DNA from: Candidatus Poribacteria bacterium
GTDB lineage: Bacteria > Poribacteria > WGA-4E > WGA-3G
Reading direction: 5' to 3'
DNA: 64,000 nucleotides
Assembly (NCBI GenBank): GCA_022394755.1
Contig: JAGFCA010000075.1
Location: 30,499 to 94,498, forward strand
The notes under the pieces are model-generated. The model saw nothing but the letters and a program-made list of their open reading frames with translations, made no database searches and was not told where the DNA came from. Of this stretch, positions 55,293 through 63,893 are shown in pieces. The position numbers and the translations under genes are program-made. How positions within the stretch are numbered: position 1 is the first letter of the stretch; each line of letters opens with the position of its first letter.

Positions 55293-57803
55293 ATGAAACT
55301 GCAAAGAACTCTTTCACTATTATTTACAGTATTATGTTTACTAATTTGGACTCTACCGATTCAGAATTCATTTGCCCAAGAAAACAAAGATAAAAACATC
55401 AAAAAAGGACTAATTCCATTTGACTATATGGATGAACTTGAAGCACAAGTTGAGGTTAATCTAACTGATAAACTCATTAGTCTGGTTACTAAATCCGTGA
55501 ATTCAAAACCAGAAGTGGTAGAATTAATTAAAATGATTGAAGGCATCTATTTACGTACCTATGGGGAGTACGGTGTCGCTGAATCAGGAATGATTAAATA
55601 TTATAGAGATAAACTAAAGGCAGATAAATGGGAAACTCTTGTAAAAATCAATGACAGAGAAAACAAAAGAGATCAAGCCGAAATAGTTGAAATCAGTTTG
55701 TTATATGATGAAGATGTTGCTTATGGTATCTTTGTAATCTTTGCTACTAAAAACCCTGATGAGGTGACTCTTATCAATATCATTGGTCAAATTGCACCAG
55801 ATAGAATTACAGAACTACTGGGAAATCTAAGTAGTTTTGGAATGGCAGATATTGATTTTGAAGGGTCATTAAAGAAAGGAAACCTTAAGACACAGGTAGA
55901 TCTATCTCCTAAATGGCATAAGATTCAAAGAGAGTTACTTGGGGTCAAAGCCGAAAAACCACCAATTATCGATGGTCAACTTGGAGATAAGTGCTGGAAA
56001 ACTGCACCAATAGCAGATAAATTCACAAATGCTACTACGAAAGAATTAGTTAGAGAACAAACTGAAACAAAACTGGTCTACACTGATAAATCAATTTATC
56101 TGGCTTGGCATCTTAAAGATTCCAAACCAGATAATATAATCGCACGACAAACAAATGATCAAATACCCTTTAAGGATGAGGATACAGTTTGTTTTACTAT
56201 TGACCCATTCCATACACACAAATCATCACAACGAACTATGTTTATGGTAAACCCAAATGGAAATAAATATCTTCAGTTTGGCACTCCAAGAAAAAATGAT
56301 GATGAAAGAGTTAATCAATGGAAGGTAGTCTCAAAAATAGTCGAAGATGGTTGGGTTGTAGAGATGGAAATTCCATGGAGAATTCTTGATTATCCAGAAA
56401 GCTCTGAACCAATCAATATGGGAATCAACTTTGAAAGAAAACACAAAAGAACTGGGGAACATTCATGGTGGTCAAATATCGGCGATGAACAGAATTACCA
56501 ACAAGATGGTAACTGGAAACAAATTATACCACCAACCAAATTCTCACTCATGCAGGGGATGTTAGATGCATTAGAAAAAGACAAACACAGTGTCCCTCTT
56601 GTTCTCGCTAAAGATAAGAATGTATCAAAAACAAACAGAGATTACCTCCGTTTTGTTAATACCAGTGGATTAAATCCTGTAGATGGGATTCTACTCGGTG
56701 GTGGTTTTGAAATTGGTTCACGTTGGAATTCTGATCCATTCTTCTTTGATCGTTCAGGTGAAACTATACGCCGTAATGTAAATAATGGTACAATCCCTAT
56801 TGATATGAATGATGATTTCAGTATGAGATCCCAATTAGGAATTAAACCTTTCTTATTTGGTAGTATGAGTTTTGCTACTAAAGCAGATGCTCCTAATTAT
56901 CGGCTTGGGGGTGGAGTCAAATTAGGTAAGAATGCAAATTTAACATATACTACTCAAATTCATAGGTTAACATCTGCAAGGGATAGAGATCTACTGGTAA
57001 CCGGAAGCGAGCAATTCTTGAGAGCATTCATTGATACAGACTTTCAAGATTATTATACCAGACAAGGAGGAGTGATGGCTCTTCAATGGCAAAATCCTAC
57101 ATTGAAGCATACGTTTGGACTAACACTCCTCTTAGAAGAACATGCAAGCATTTTCAGAAAAACCGATTCTTACTTTAGAATCGGCAGTGAAAGTTATAAC
57201 TTAGATAGAAGTGACAGAGCAAATGCTCTCATATATGATGGCAATATGCATAGTCTCTGCTTAAAATACGATTTTGATACACGGGAAGATACTAAAGTTA
57301 GATACGACTTGAGAAACCGAGCGAACAATAACGAATGGTATAACACAATTCTTATTGAACACTCTAATTCTGAAATCGGTTCTACGTATGATTTTACACG
57401 TTTTATTATACATCTTCGGAATTACCATCCTATAGGTGAAAATCGGATTGATACTCGACTGAAAATAGGAATTGCAGCTACAGAATCTTCATTGCCTTAC
57501 CAACGTCAATTTGTTCTTGGCGGTATCGGAACATTAAGAGGATATTCACTCTATGAATTTGTAGGAAATCACGGATTCCTTTTAAATCTGGAATATCTAC
57601 ATAACCTATCAGACGGATTCTTCATTGTGCCTTTTGTAGACATTGGACAAGCGTGGGAGAATTTGGAAGACATAAAAAATGTTCATCCAATGGTTAACCT
57701 CGGGATCGGTTTCCAATGGGGTATTTTTAGGTTAAATTTCGCTAGACCCATTGAAAAAGATCGTGGATATCAAGCCAGCTTTAAATGGTCCCGCACATTC
57801 TAA
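55293..57803 (+). CDS. outer-membrane fusion: DUF4252 + CBM9-like domain + Omp85/BamA-type barrel
   Basis: An 836-residue exported protein with signal peptide (cleavage near FAQEN). Residues about 45-200 resemble DUF4252 (LEAQVEVNLTDKLISLV, MIEGIYLRTY, TLINIIGQIAPDRITELL). Residues about 225-400 are CBM9-like (PPIIDGQLGDKCWKTAP, KLVYTDKSIYLAWHLKDS, TVCFTIDPFHTH, DGWVVEMEIPWRIL). From about 460 onward the sequence shows amphipathic strands and ends with the Omp85 surface-antigen signature: LPYQRQFVLGGIGTLRGYSL, FVDIGQAWENL, RLNFARPIEKD and a terminal Phe. It is probably an outer-membrane barrel presenting two periplasmic domains. CAGGAG precedes ATG 55293. Confidence 0.85.
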   Translation: MKLQRTLSLLFTVLCLLIWTLPIQNSFAQENKDKNIKKGLIPFDYMDELEAQVEVNLTDKLISLVTKSVNSKPEVVELIKMIEGIYLRTYGEYGVAESGMIKYYRDKLKADKWETLVKINDRENKRDQAEIVEISLLYDEDVAYGIFVIFATKNPDEVTLINIIGQIAPDRITELLGNLSSFGMADIDFEGSLKKGNLKTQVDLSPKWHKIQRELLGVKAEKPPIIDGQLGDKCWKTAPIADKFTNATTKELVREQTETKLVYTDKSIYLAWHLKDSKPDNIIARQTNDQIPFKDEDTVCFTIDPFHTHKSSQRTMFMVNPNGNKYLQFGTPRKNDDERVNQWKVVSKIVEDGWVVEMEIPWRILDYPESSEPINMGINFERKHKRTGEHSWWSNIGDEQNYQQDGNWKQIIPPTKFSLMQGMLDALEKDKHSVPLVLAKDKNVSKTNRDYLRFVNTSGLNPVDGILLGGGFEIGSRWNSDPFFFDRSGETIRRNVNNGTIPIDMNDDFSMRSQLGIKPFLFGSMSFATKADAPNYRLGGGVKLGKNANLTYTTQIHRLTSARDRDLLVTGSEQFLRAFIDTDFQDYYTRQGGVMALQWQNPTLKHTFGLTLLLEEHASIFRKTDSYFRIGSESYNLDRSDRANALIYDGNMHSLCLKYDFDTREDTKVRYDLRNRANNNEWYNTILIEHSNSEIGSTYDFTRFIIHLRNYHPIGENRIDTRLKIGIAATESSLPYQRQFVLGGIGTLRGYSLYEFVGNHGFLLNLEYLHNLSDGFFIVPFVDIGQAWENLEDIKNVHPMVNLGIGFQWGIFRLNFARPIEKDRGYQASFKWSRTF

Positions 57804-57894
57804 TCTAAAATATTATATCTATAGAGAATCTAAATACTTGTCCCAATGGGTAACGTGAGATGATATAAGAACACAATAACAGGTGAAGTAATAA

Positions 57895-57933
57895 AATTGA
57901 CACCGTATGCCATACGTGCATTCGGTGTCAATT
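57895..57933 (+). terminator. long hairpin after the barrel gene
   Basis: AATTGACACCG (57895-57905) and CGGTGTCAATT (57923-57933) are perfectly complementary, with ATGC/GCAT extending the stem inside. It lies 92 bases after the barrel gene and is followed by TATTACA, not a full T-run, so it may be a terminator or an intergenic palindrome. A second perfect hairpin GCGACC-TTCT-GGTCGC follows at 57947-57962. Confidence 0.5.
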
Positions 57934-57946
57934 TATTACATGAGGA

Positions 57947-57962
57947 GCGACCTTCTGGTCGC
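57947..57962 (+). repeat. short palindromic element
   Basis: GCGACC (57947-57952), loop TTCT, GGTCGC (57957-57962). A GC-rich perfect hairpin in an AT-rich spacer, looking like a REP-type intergenic repeat. Confidence 0.5.
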
Positions 57963-58058
57963 GACATTATTTATTAATACATATAGTTTTTGGATGGACA
58001 GAATACTAATTCCTCAAACATGCTAAAATGTTTTCAAATATCGAAAGGAGAACACAAG

Positions 58059-58867
58059 ATGAAGCCAACAATTATGATTCTCGGCAGTAGACACTTAGCG
58101 AATCCTGGCATGGACGCATACAATTTTAAAATGGACGATGTGCTTGCACCAAAACGCCAGAGTGAAATTGAACGACTTGTGACACTACTTAAACCGTTCC
58201 AACCGACAAAAGTAGCCCTTGAAGTAGATGAAAGATTTATGCCTGAAATTAATGCAAACTACCAAGGTTATCTAAAAGACACCTACGAACTCAAACGTGG
58301 AGAAGGTGACCAGATTGGGTTTAGATTAGCTAAGCAGATGGGACATCAGAAATTGTACGGTGTTGATTATTGGCCAAGCATAACCCGTTTTTTCCAGAAG
58401 ATTTTGACTCGGATTTAACCGATACTGATAAATTCGCAAAGGAACACAATCAAGAACACTTGTTATCAACTGTAGAAGACTATTATTCTGATGCTGATGT
58501 GGAATTCCACGAGGAGGAAGATGGCAGAGTCTGGATTGTACCTACAAAATACGAATCTCTTATTGACATGTACATTCGAGGCAAACAACCTGAAGGGAGG
58601 TGTGCCGAACATCAGCTATACCTACGAAGCACGCGGATTGGTTTAGGCGACAAATACCCCGGAGCGAATTGGCTGTCACATTATTGGTACGATAGGAATC
58701 TCAAAATTTTTGTGAATCTAACGCGGATTACCGATTCATCTGAAGATCGCATCCTGTTGATTATCGGTGCTGGTCATGTCTATCTTGTGCAGCATTTTCT
58801 TGAGGCATCGGGAGATTATAATCTTGAAAGTCCATTAAAATACCTAAAAACAGAAGACAGTAATTGA
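58059..58867 (+). pseudogene. DUF5694-like protein gene with a frameshift
   Basis: ATG 58059 after AAAGGAGAA begins MKPTIMILGSRHLANPGMD, continues KVALEVDERFMPEINANYQGYL and QKLYGVDYWP, then the reading frame shifts. Coding resumes one frame over with KHNPFFPEDFDSDLTD from about 58377 and runs to 58867 (STRIGLGDKYPGANWLSHYWYDRNLKIFVNLTR, RILLIIGAGHVYLVQHFL). A single A missing from an AAA run at 58376-58377 would restore one protein of about 270 residues. The architecture resembles DUF5694, a TraB/GumN-like uncharacterised family. Either a pseudogene or an assembly error. Confidence 0.8.
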
Positions 58868-59030
58868 TAAAGAATTCACACAACAAATTGCAACACTCCA
58901 ATTAAAAATGAATAAACACAATGAATTTAGGTGTTCAGTGTCATAATTAAATTTATCTACTTACTCTATTTTTTTAAACCATCATCTACTAAATCCCTCT
59001 CTTAAGGTTAATCTAATAGGAACTCTATAT

Positions 59031-60236
59031 ATGCAAGACAAAACAACTATATACACAGAGCTAACAGATGAAGAACTCATACGACTTACACAAGACAGGG
59101 ATGAGTCAGCATTAACAGAACTGATGTCACGTTTTAGTCCGCATATATGGAAAGGGATTATCGCAAATTCAAGATCACGTTGTGATGCTGAAGAGATACT
59201 AATGGATGTTTGGAGGTCTGTTTGGGAAAACATCAAGGGATTACAAAATCCTGGGAGTCTTGCGGCATGGCTCGGTGTCATTGCCTACAATGCCTGTAAG
59301 AGGTATTATAATTCTCGTAAATATTCAAATCATGTAATACTGTGTTCTGATGTATTTATATTAGAAAGAATTAATCAAGACTCCATTACACATTTCAACA
59401 AAACAGAACTTCACCAAACAATATCTGAAGCACTGCATCAACTACCAGATAAATTACTGCGTATTGCAGAATTATATTATTTGGAAATGTGGAGTATTAC
59501 TGAAATACACGTTGAACTTGGATTAGCAATTGGAACAATCAAGACAAGATTAAGACAAGCACGTGAACTGCTTCGGAAAGAGTTCGGTGTGGAACCTAAA
59601 ATAGGGGGAACTATGATACAAAAGCAAGATGAAACAACTCAGACACAAACAAGAACAAGGTTGATTGGTGTCGGAGCTGCAGGCAGTAATGCAGTCCAAC
59701 GGATGGTAGATGTAGGTATGACAGATGTTGAATCCTACGTTGTAAATACAGATCAACAAGCACTTGAAAAGTGTAAATATGGAATCCATATTCAAATAGG
59801 TCAAAAAACCACTGAAGGACTTGGTTGTAAAGCAAATCCAGAGATTGGTAAATTAGCTGCTGAAGAAAATATTCAGACTTTGCAAAAGATTGTTGAGAAT
59901 ACAGAAATGGTCTTCATTATTGCAGGGATGGGAGGTGGAACAGGCACTGGCGTAGCCCCAGTGATAGCATCACTTTCACAAGAGCAAGGTGCAATCACAG
60001 TTGGGGTTGTCACCTACCCATTTGATTTTGAAGGTGAACGGTATCACCAACGAGCACAAAAAGGACTTGAAGATTTACGCAAATATACAGATGCAGTTGT
60101 TGTAATCCAAAATCAAAGTCTCCTCAAGATCGGGGCTCGTCAAATGAATATACGTGAAGCATTCAGTCTCAGTGATAAGGCAATACTACAAGGTGTAGAA
60201 TGTTTCTCCAGTCTTTACTCTAACCTTATGAAGTAA
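59031..60236 (+). CDS. ECF sigma factor fused to a truncated FtsZ-type GTPase domain
   Basis: A 401-residue single open frame. Residues 10-185 are an ECF sigma factor: region 2 near 24-92 ([19 protein letters not shown]) and region 4 near 127-185 ([43 protein letters not shown]). After a short Gln/Thr-rich linker, residues 207-391 match the FtsZ N-terminal GTPase domain: [47 protein letters not shown] (tubulin signature loop) and [19 protein letters not shown]. The protein stops at [15 protein letters not shown], before the T7 loop NxDF and the C-terminal domain needed for GTP hydrolysis between subunits. An internal AGGGGGAA and ATG 59613 (Met195) mark the exact domain junction. Confidence 0.9.
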   Translation: MQDKTTIYTELTDEELIRLTQDRDESALTELMSRFSPHIWKGIIANSRSRCDAEEILMDVWRSVWENIKGLQNPGSLAAWLGVIAYNACKRYYNSRKYSNHVILCSDVFILERINQDSITHFNKTELHQTISEALHQLPDKLLRIAELYYLEMWSITEIHVELGLAIGTIKTRLRQARELLRKEFGVEPKIGGTMIQKQDETTQTQTRTRLIGVGAAGSNAVQRMVDVGMTDVESYVVNTDQQALEKCKYGIHIQIGQKTTEGLGCKANPEIGKLAAEENIQTLQKIVENTEMVFIIAGMGGGTGTGVAPVIASLSQEQGAITVGVVTYPFDFEGERYHQRAQKGLEDLRKYTDAVVVIQNQSLLKIGARQMNIREAFSLSDKAILQGVECFSSLYSNLMK

Positions 60237-60426
60237 TACCATTTTGAAAATAAAGTTTTATTAATACAGTACAAACTTCAAATTTGTGGTGTATTTCAGG
60301 ACATTCAAACCATCGGTTTTGTAATAGTTTTGTCACCATAGGTGTTAATCTACTCATTAGACTATTCTGACGGACTTGGGAAAAATCGTGGTGGTGTAAT
60401 CTGGGTGTAAACGGATTCCGAAAAAC

Positions 60427-61404
60427 TCAATCATTTTTTCGTTTTATTTTTCCCCATACAGTCGTAAGTTTGTCTGTCGGTTCAACGGAGTATCTCCGGC
60501 TTGCCCATTCAAATAAGTACAAACCTCCATTGGAGTATGTATTCAATATTCGTTCAGTTCGTCCACTATCAAGGTGTATTGCGAAATTGGTATACGCGGG
60601 ATCATGTCTGAATAATGTGTAAACGAGGTATGATCCATCTGATGACCAGGTTAAATGACTGATACCAAGACCCTTTTCCAATTCTTCTATATAATGCAAA
60701 TTGCGATGTCCTACAACTGAGACAATCCCAATATTATAAGGTTTAGTTTTGGTAAGAAAAGCTATACGTTTTGAATTTGGAGTGGATACTGGAAAGTTAC
60801 CATCTTTTGCGATTAATGTTATCTGTTTTGTCAAAATATTATATTGAAATACACTTGTGTCTGTGTTGTAAACAATTTCATTTCTATGGGTTAACCAGTC
60901 CACATGATAGGCATTTTGTTGTTGTATTAGTTTGGCTTCTGGATTTTTCTTTTCTATCTCATGACTCGGAATGAGATAAACACCCGGTCTTTTTTCAAAT
61001 GAATGGTTCGTGAATACCACGTCTTTGTTTGGTGAAATCGCAGCATCAATGATCTCTCGGTACTGTCCTTGTGTCAGTCTTTTTGGGGCTGTATTCGGAT
61101 TCTTTCTATCAAGGAGATAAACATCGTGAAAAGATGCAAATTCGTGAGTATTGTCAGTTATTTCGACAACTGTTACAATGTAGCGACCATCTTTCTGTAT
61201 GGAGAACCTCCTAACAATATGTGGTAGTTTAAAAATTAATCGTCCACTCCGTGCATCATTTATGTTGCCAATCCATAATTCATTGTGATTCAGGGGATGT
61301 CTATAAATAATTTCCCCTGTGATTGCCGCAAGTAATGGCAATGGCAAAGAAAATACAAGATAGATAGAAAGTACTATGGAAATCTTTTTACAACCTAATT
61401 TCAT
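60427..61404 (-). CDS. exported TolB-like beta-propeller protein
   Basis: A 325-residue protein with a signal peptide (cleavage near LLAAIT). It has repeated blade-like segments such as RRFSIQKDGRYIVTVVE, DAAISPNKDVVFTNH, FPVSTPNSKRIAFLTK and SHLTWSSDGSYLVYTLF, typical of WD40-like PD40/TolB propellers in the periplasm. The C-terminus ends SVEPTDKLTTVWGKIKRK. AGGAGA stands before ATG 61404. It is convergent with the sigma-FtsZ gene and divergent from the sigma-TPR gene. Probable role: protein or ligand binding in the envelope. Confidence 0.75.
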   Translation of the reverse strand: MKLGCKKISIVLSIYLVFSLPLPLLAAITGEIIYRHPLNHNELWIGNINDARSGRLIFKLPHIVRRFSIQKDGRYIVTVVEITDNTHEFASFHDVYLLDRKNPNTAPKRLTQGQYREIIDAAISPNKDVVFTNHSFEKRPGVYLIPSHEIEKKNPEAKLIQQQNAYHVDWLTHRNEIVYNTDTSVFQYNILTKQITLIAKDGNFPVSTPNSKRIAFLTKTKPYNIGIVSVVGHRNLHYIEELEKGLGISHLTWSSDGSYLVYTLFRHDPAYTNFAIHLDSGRTERILNTYSNGGLYLFEWASRRYSVEPTDKLTTVWGKIKRKND

Positions 61405-61594
61405 TTTTATTTCTCCTGAATTGCCTCATTTCAATTGGAAATTTTCCCAAGTCAACAATATCTCCTTCTGCTCTATGTGGCGGCATTCCAAAACTAAAAC
61501 ATGCCTTCATAATTGATTTCTCGATTCTTTGTAGATTACTTGCTTCATAGTTATGTTGTTCAGATATTGCATTTAACGCCATCCTACTATACAC

Positions 61595-61972
61595 CCCCTC
61601 AATTGATTCAATAAATGGTATATTGGTGGTTTGTTATAAAGGCACTTGCAAGAAATAATATTATAGCAAGAATTAGAATGGTGCCTAACAAAATTTAAAC
61701 CCGATTACTTCTTTCGATGGGAATTCTGAACTGAAGAAATTCTTGCAGACAAGATATTATCATTTTCACGGAATCCATGTAATCTGTGGATCTGATAGAA
61801 TGGAAACAAGCAAAAGCTAAATTGGGTTATATCGAACATCCGTTATTTTGCAAAATTCTTTAGTTCTATCATAGTACTGTTTTAAACTTTTTTGAAATTT
61901 ATGCACGTAATCCGTCGAATTATTCGTCATGTTACATTAAAGGCATGAATTCTTCAGTCAGGAGGATGTCTC
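61595..61972. promoter_or_regulatory. divergent region before the sigma-TPR gene
   Basis: About 380 AT-rich bases. A degenerate copy of the intergenic GGAATCCATGTAATCTGTGGATC repeat type, also found inside both MITE-like elements, lies near 61780-61802. Promoters for the flanking genes are expected but no strong -35/-10 pair is recognised. AGGAGG sits 9 bases before GTG 61973. Confidence 0.4.
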
Positions 61973-63679
61973 GTGAATTCAGAAAACGATGATAAATTGA
62001 TTAGAAAGTTCTTATCAGGGGATGATTCTGCATTTAAAATATTGGTTGAGAGATATCAAGACAGTATTCATACCCTAGCTTGGCGAAAAATACAAGATTA
62101 CCACTATGCTGAAGAAATTATGCAAGACACTTTCCTGAAGGCATATAATAAACTACCGTCATTAAAAAATCATACTCAATTTGCTGGATGGATTCATGTA
62201 ATTGCAGATAGACTATGTACCGATTGGGTACGAAAGTATAAGCCAGAAATACAATCCTTAGATGTCACAGATAATGATGAAATTGAATTATCTTCCTTTA
62301 AACACCACATGACTGAACAACGTGAAATAGAGAGGAACGAATATTGTCAGAAGCTTGTAAATAAACTTTTAGAAAAATTGCCAGAAAAGGAACGTAATGT
62401 ACTAATCCTCTATTACCTTGATGATATGTCAACTAAAGAGATTAGTGAAACTATAGGGGTCTCGGTAAATACAATTACAAGCCGTCTTCAACGCGCACGA
62501 AAACGTTTACAATCAGATAATGAAATCATCAATCAAGAATTCTTAGATTATTTTCCATTATCAGAAAAACTAAAGGAGAATATTATGAGTCAATTGGATC
62601 AAATTCAAAGCAAATTCGATTCATACATGGAACAAGTAAAAACGAATCCTACATCCAGAGATGACCTTCTAACAGAAACATTCAATGAGATTGAGGATAC
62701 ACTTAAGGGAGATATTACTCCTGAAGTTGTGCATTTATTAGTTGATGACATATATCCTCGTATGGGTAAGCAGGGAATTGAAAAACAAATCTCACTTCTA
62801 AATAACTTTTTGAATGATGCCTCTGATAATAAAGAACGTTTTTGGGCACATCAAGAATTAGCCTCAAGTCTGGCAATTCTTGGGAGACACCGGGAATCAG
62901 TTGAAGAACAATTACAACTATATCATTGGGCATGTAAAAACGAAATTCCCGATAAGGATATATTACATATTTTCTGTTCTAATCTTGAGAATCCTGGGGC
63001 TTGGTCAGCAGTAGATCGAAATGATGAGTGGATTCAACTATATCATGAGGCGTCGGAACGTTTAAAAAAACCTGAAGTAAGTTATTTTAACAAATGCGAA
63101 TTTCTACAGATCGGTGCAGAAGTGCTAAGAGGAAATGGCAAATTGGATGATGCATTAATTGAACTCGAAAAGTTAGAAAAAACCAATGCTAAACAGGATT
63201 GGAGACACTATTTCCGATTTTGGTTAATTGTGAAAACAAATCGATTGCTAATCTATCACAGACGAAATAATATGGAACGTTTTGAGGAAATCATCACTGA
63301 ACTCAAAGACTATATGGAAGTGGAGTATAAGAAATATAATGCAGGTCAACCGGTTAGTATAGGTGACCTTATCTGGCTTTCTCATGACATAGGTTGTTCT
63401 CTAGTGTGGATAAATAAGTACAGTATAGCAAGAAGTTTTCTACAGGTCGCATGTGATTTAGGGGGAGAGAATCACTATGGACACTTCATGCTCGCTGTAA
63501 GTATATGGGCAACAGATAAAGACCGTGAAAAAACTCTGCACCACTTGAAGATTGCTGAGAACGACTACGCTATTACCTCTTATAATTTTCGTGATAGTTA
63601 CTACTCATCTTTTGTTAATACAGATGAATTTTCAGATGTAAAAGACGATCCTGAATTCTTGAAAGTTTTTGGACAGTAG
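61973..63679 (+). CDS. ECF sigma factor fused to a C-terminal TPR-like helical domain
   Basis: A 568-residue frame, GTG start after CAGGAGG. Residues 1-180 are an ECF sigma factor: region 2 (FKILVERYQDSIHTLAWRKIQDYHYAEEIMQDTFLKAYNKL) and region 4 (LLEKLPEKERNVLILYYLDDMSTKEISETIGVSVNTITSRLQRARKRL). Residues about 205-568 form a helical-repeat region with TPR-like segments (RFWAHQELASSLAILGRHRESVEEQLQLY; CDLGGENHYGHFMLAVSIWATDKDREKTLHHLKIAE). An internal AAAGGAGAA and ATG 62585 (Met205, MSQLDQIQSK) lie exactly at the junction, so the C-terminal part may also be made alone. Confidence 0.88.
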   Translation: MNSENDDKLIRKFLSGDDSAFKILVERYQDSIHTLAWRKIQDYHYAEEIMQDTFLKAYNKLPSLKNHTQFAGWIHVIADRLCTDWVRKYKPEIQSLDVTDNDEIELSSFKHHMTEQREIERNEYCQKLVNKLLEKLPEKERNVLILYYLDDMSTKEISETIGVSVNTITSRLQRARKRLQSDNEIINQEFLDYFPLSEKLKENIMSQLDQIQSKFDSYMEQVKTNPTSRDDLLTETFNEIEDTLKGDITPEVVHLLVDDIYPRMGKQGIEKQISLLNNFLNDASDNKERFWAHQELASSLAILGRHRESVEEQLQLYHWACKNEIPDKDILHIFCSNLENPGAWSAVDRNDEWIQLYHEASERLKKPEVSYFNKCEFLQIGAEVLRGNGKLDDALIELEKLEKTNAKQDWRHYFRFWLIVKTNRLLIYHRRNNMERFEEIITELKDYMEVEYKKYNAGQPVSIGDLIWLSHDIGCSLVWINKYSIARSFLQVACDLGGENHYGHFMLAVSIWATDKDREKTLHHLKIAENDYAITSYNFRDSYYSSFVNTDEFSDVKDDPEFLKVFGQ

Positions 63680-63719
63680 ACTGTGTGCTTCCCAATTCAT
63701 ATTTCACACCATATTGGTA

Positions 63720-63740
63720 GGTTCGGTTTCTAACCGAACC
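63720..63740 (+). repeat. perfect short hairpin after the sigma-TPR gene
   Basis: GGTTCGGTT (63720-63728), loop TCT, AACCGAACC (63732-63740). No T-run follows, so it is more like an intergenic palindromic repeat than a classical terminator, though it may still stop or stabilise the transcript. Confidence 0.65.
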
Positions 63741-63845
63741 ATTTCGAAAATATCAGTATAGTGCGTTGGGTTGATGAACGAATCTATTCGCATCAATTTA
63801 AGGGAAAATTGTCATTCTCAAGTTAGTTGGAACGGTTTCCTGGGC

Positions 63846-63877
63846 AATGCCTTACGGTATGAATACCGTAAAGCATT
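63846..63877 (+). repeat. extended palindrome around GGTATGAATACC
   Basis: AATGC-C-TTACGGTAT, centre GA, ATACCGTAA-A-GCATT: 14 complementary pairs with one mismatch. The core is shared with GGTATTCATACC at 24901-24912 upstream of trkA. Confidence 0.65.
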
Positions 63878-63893
63878 CCCCACTTCTACAGGG

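Noticed and set aside
60237..60426. A further copy of the MITE-like element (TTTGTCACCATAGGTG near 60330)
   Set aside because: Only one short internal match and no terminal repeats; at most a remnant.
61388..61594. 68-codon minus-strand frame overlapping the start of the TolB-like gene
   Set aside because: It overlaps that gene's ribosome-binding site and start, and its composition is not protein-like enough; no homology recognised.
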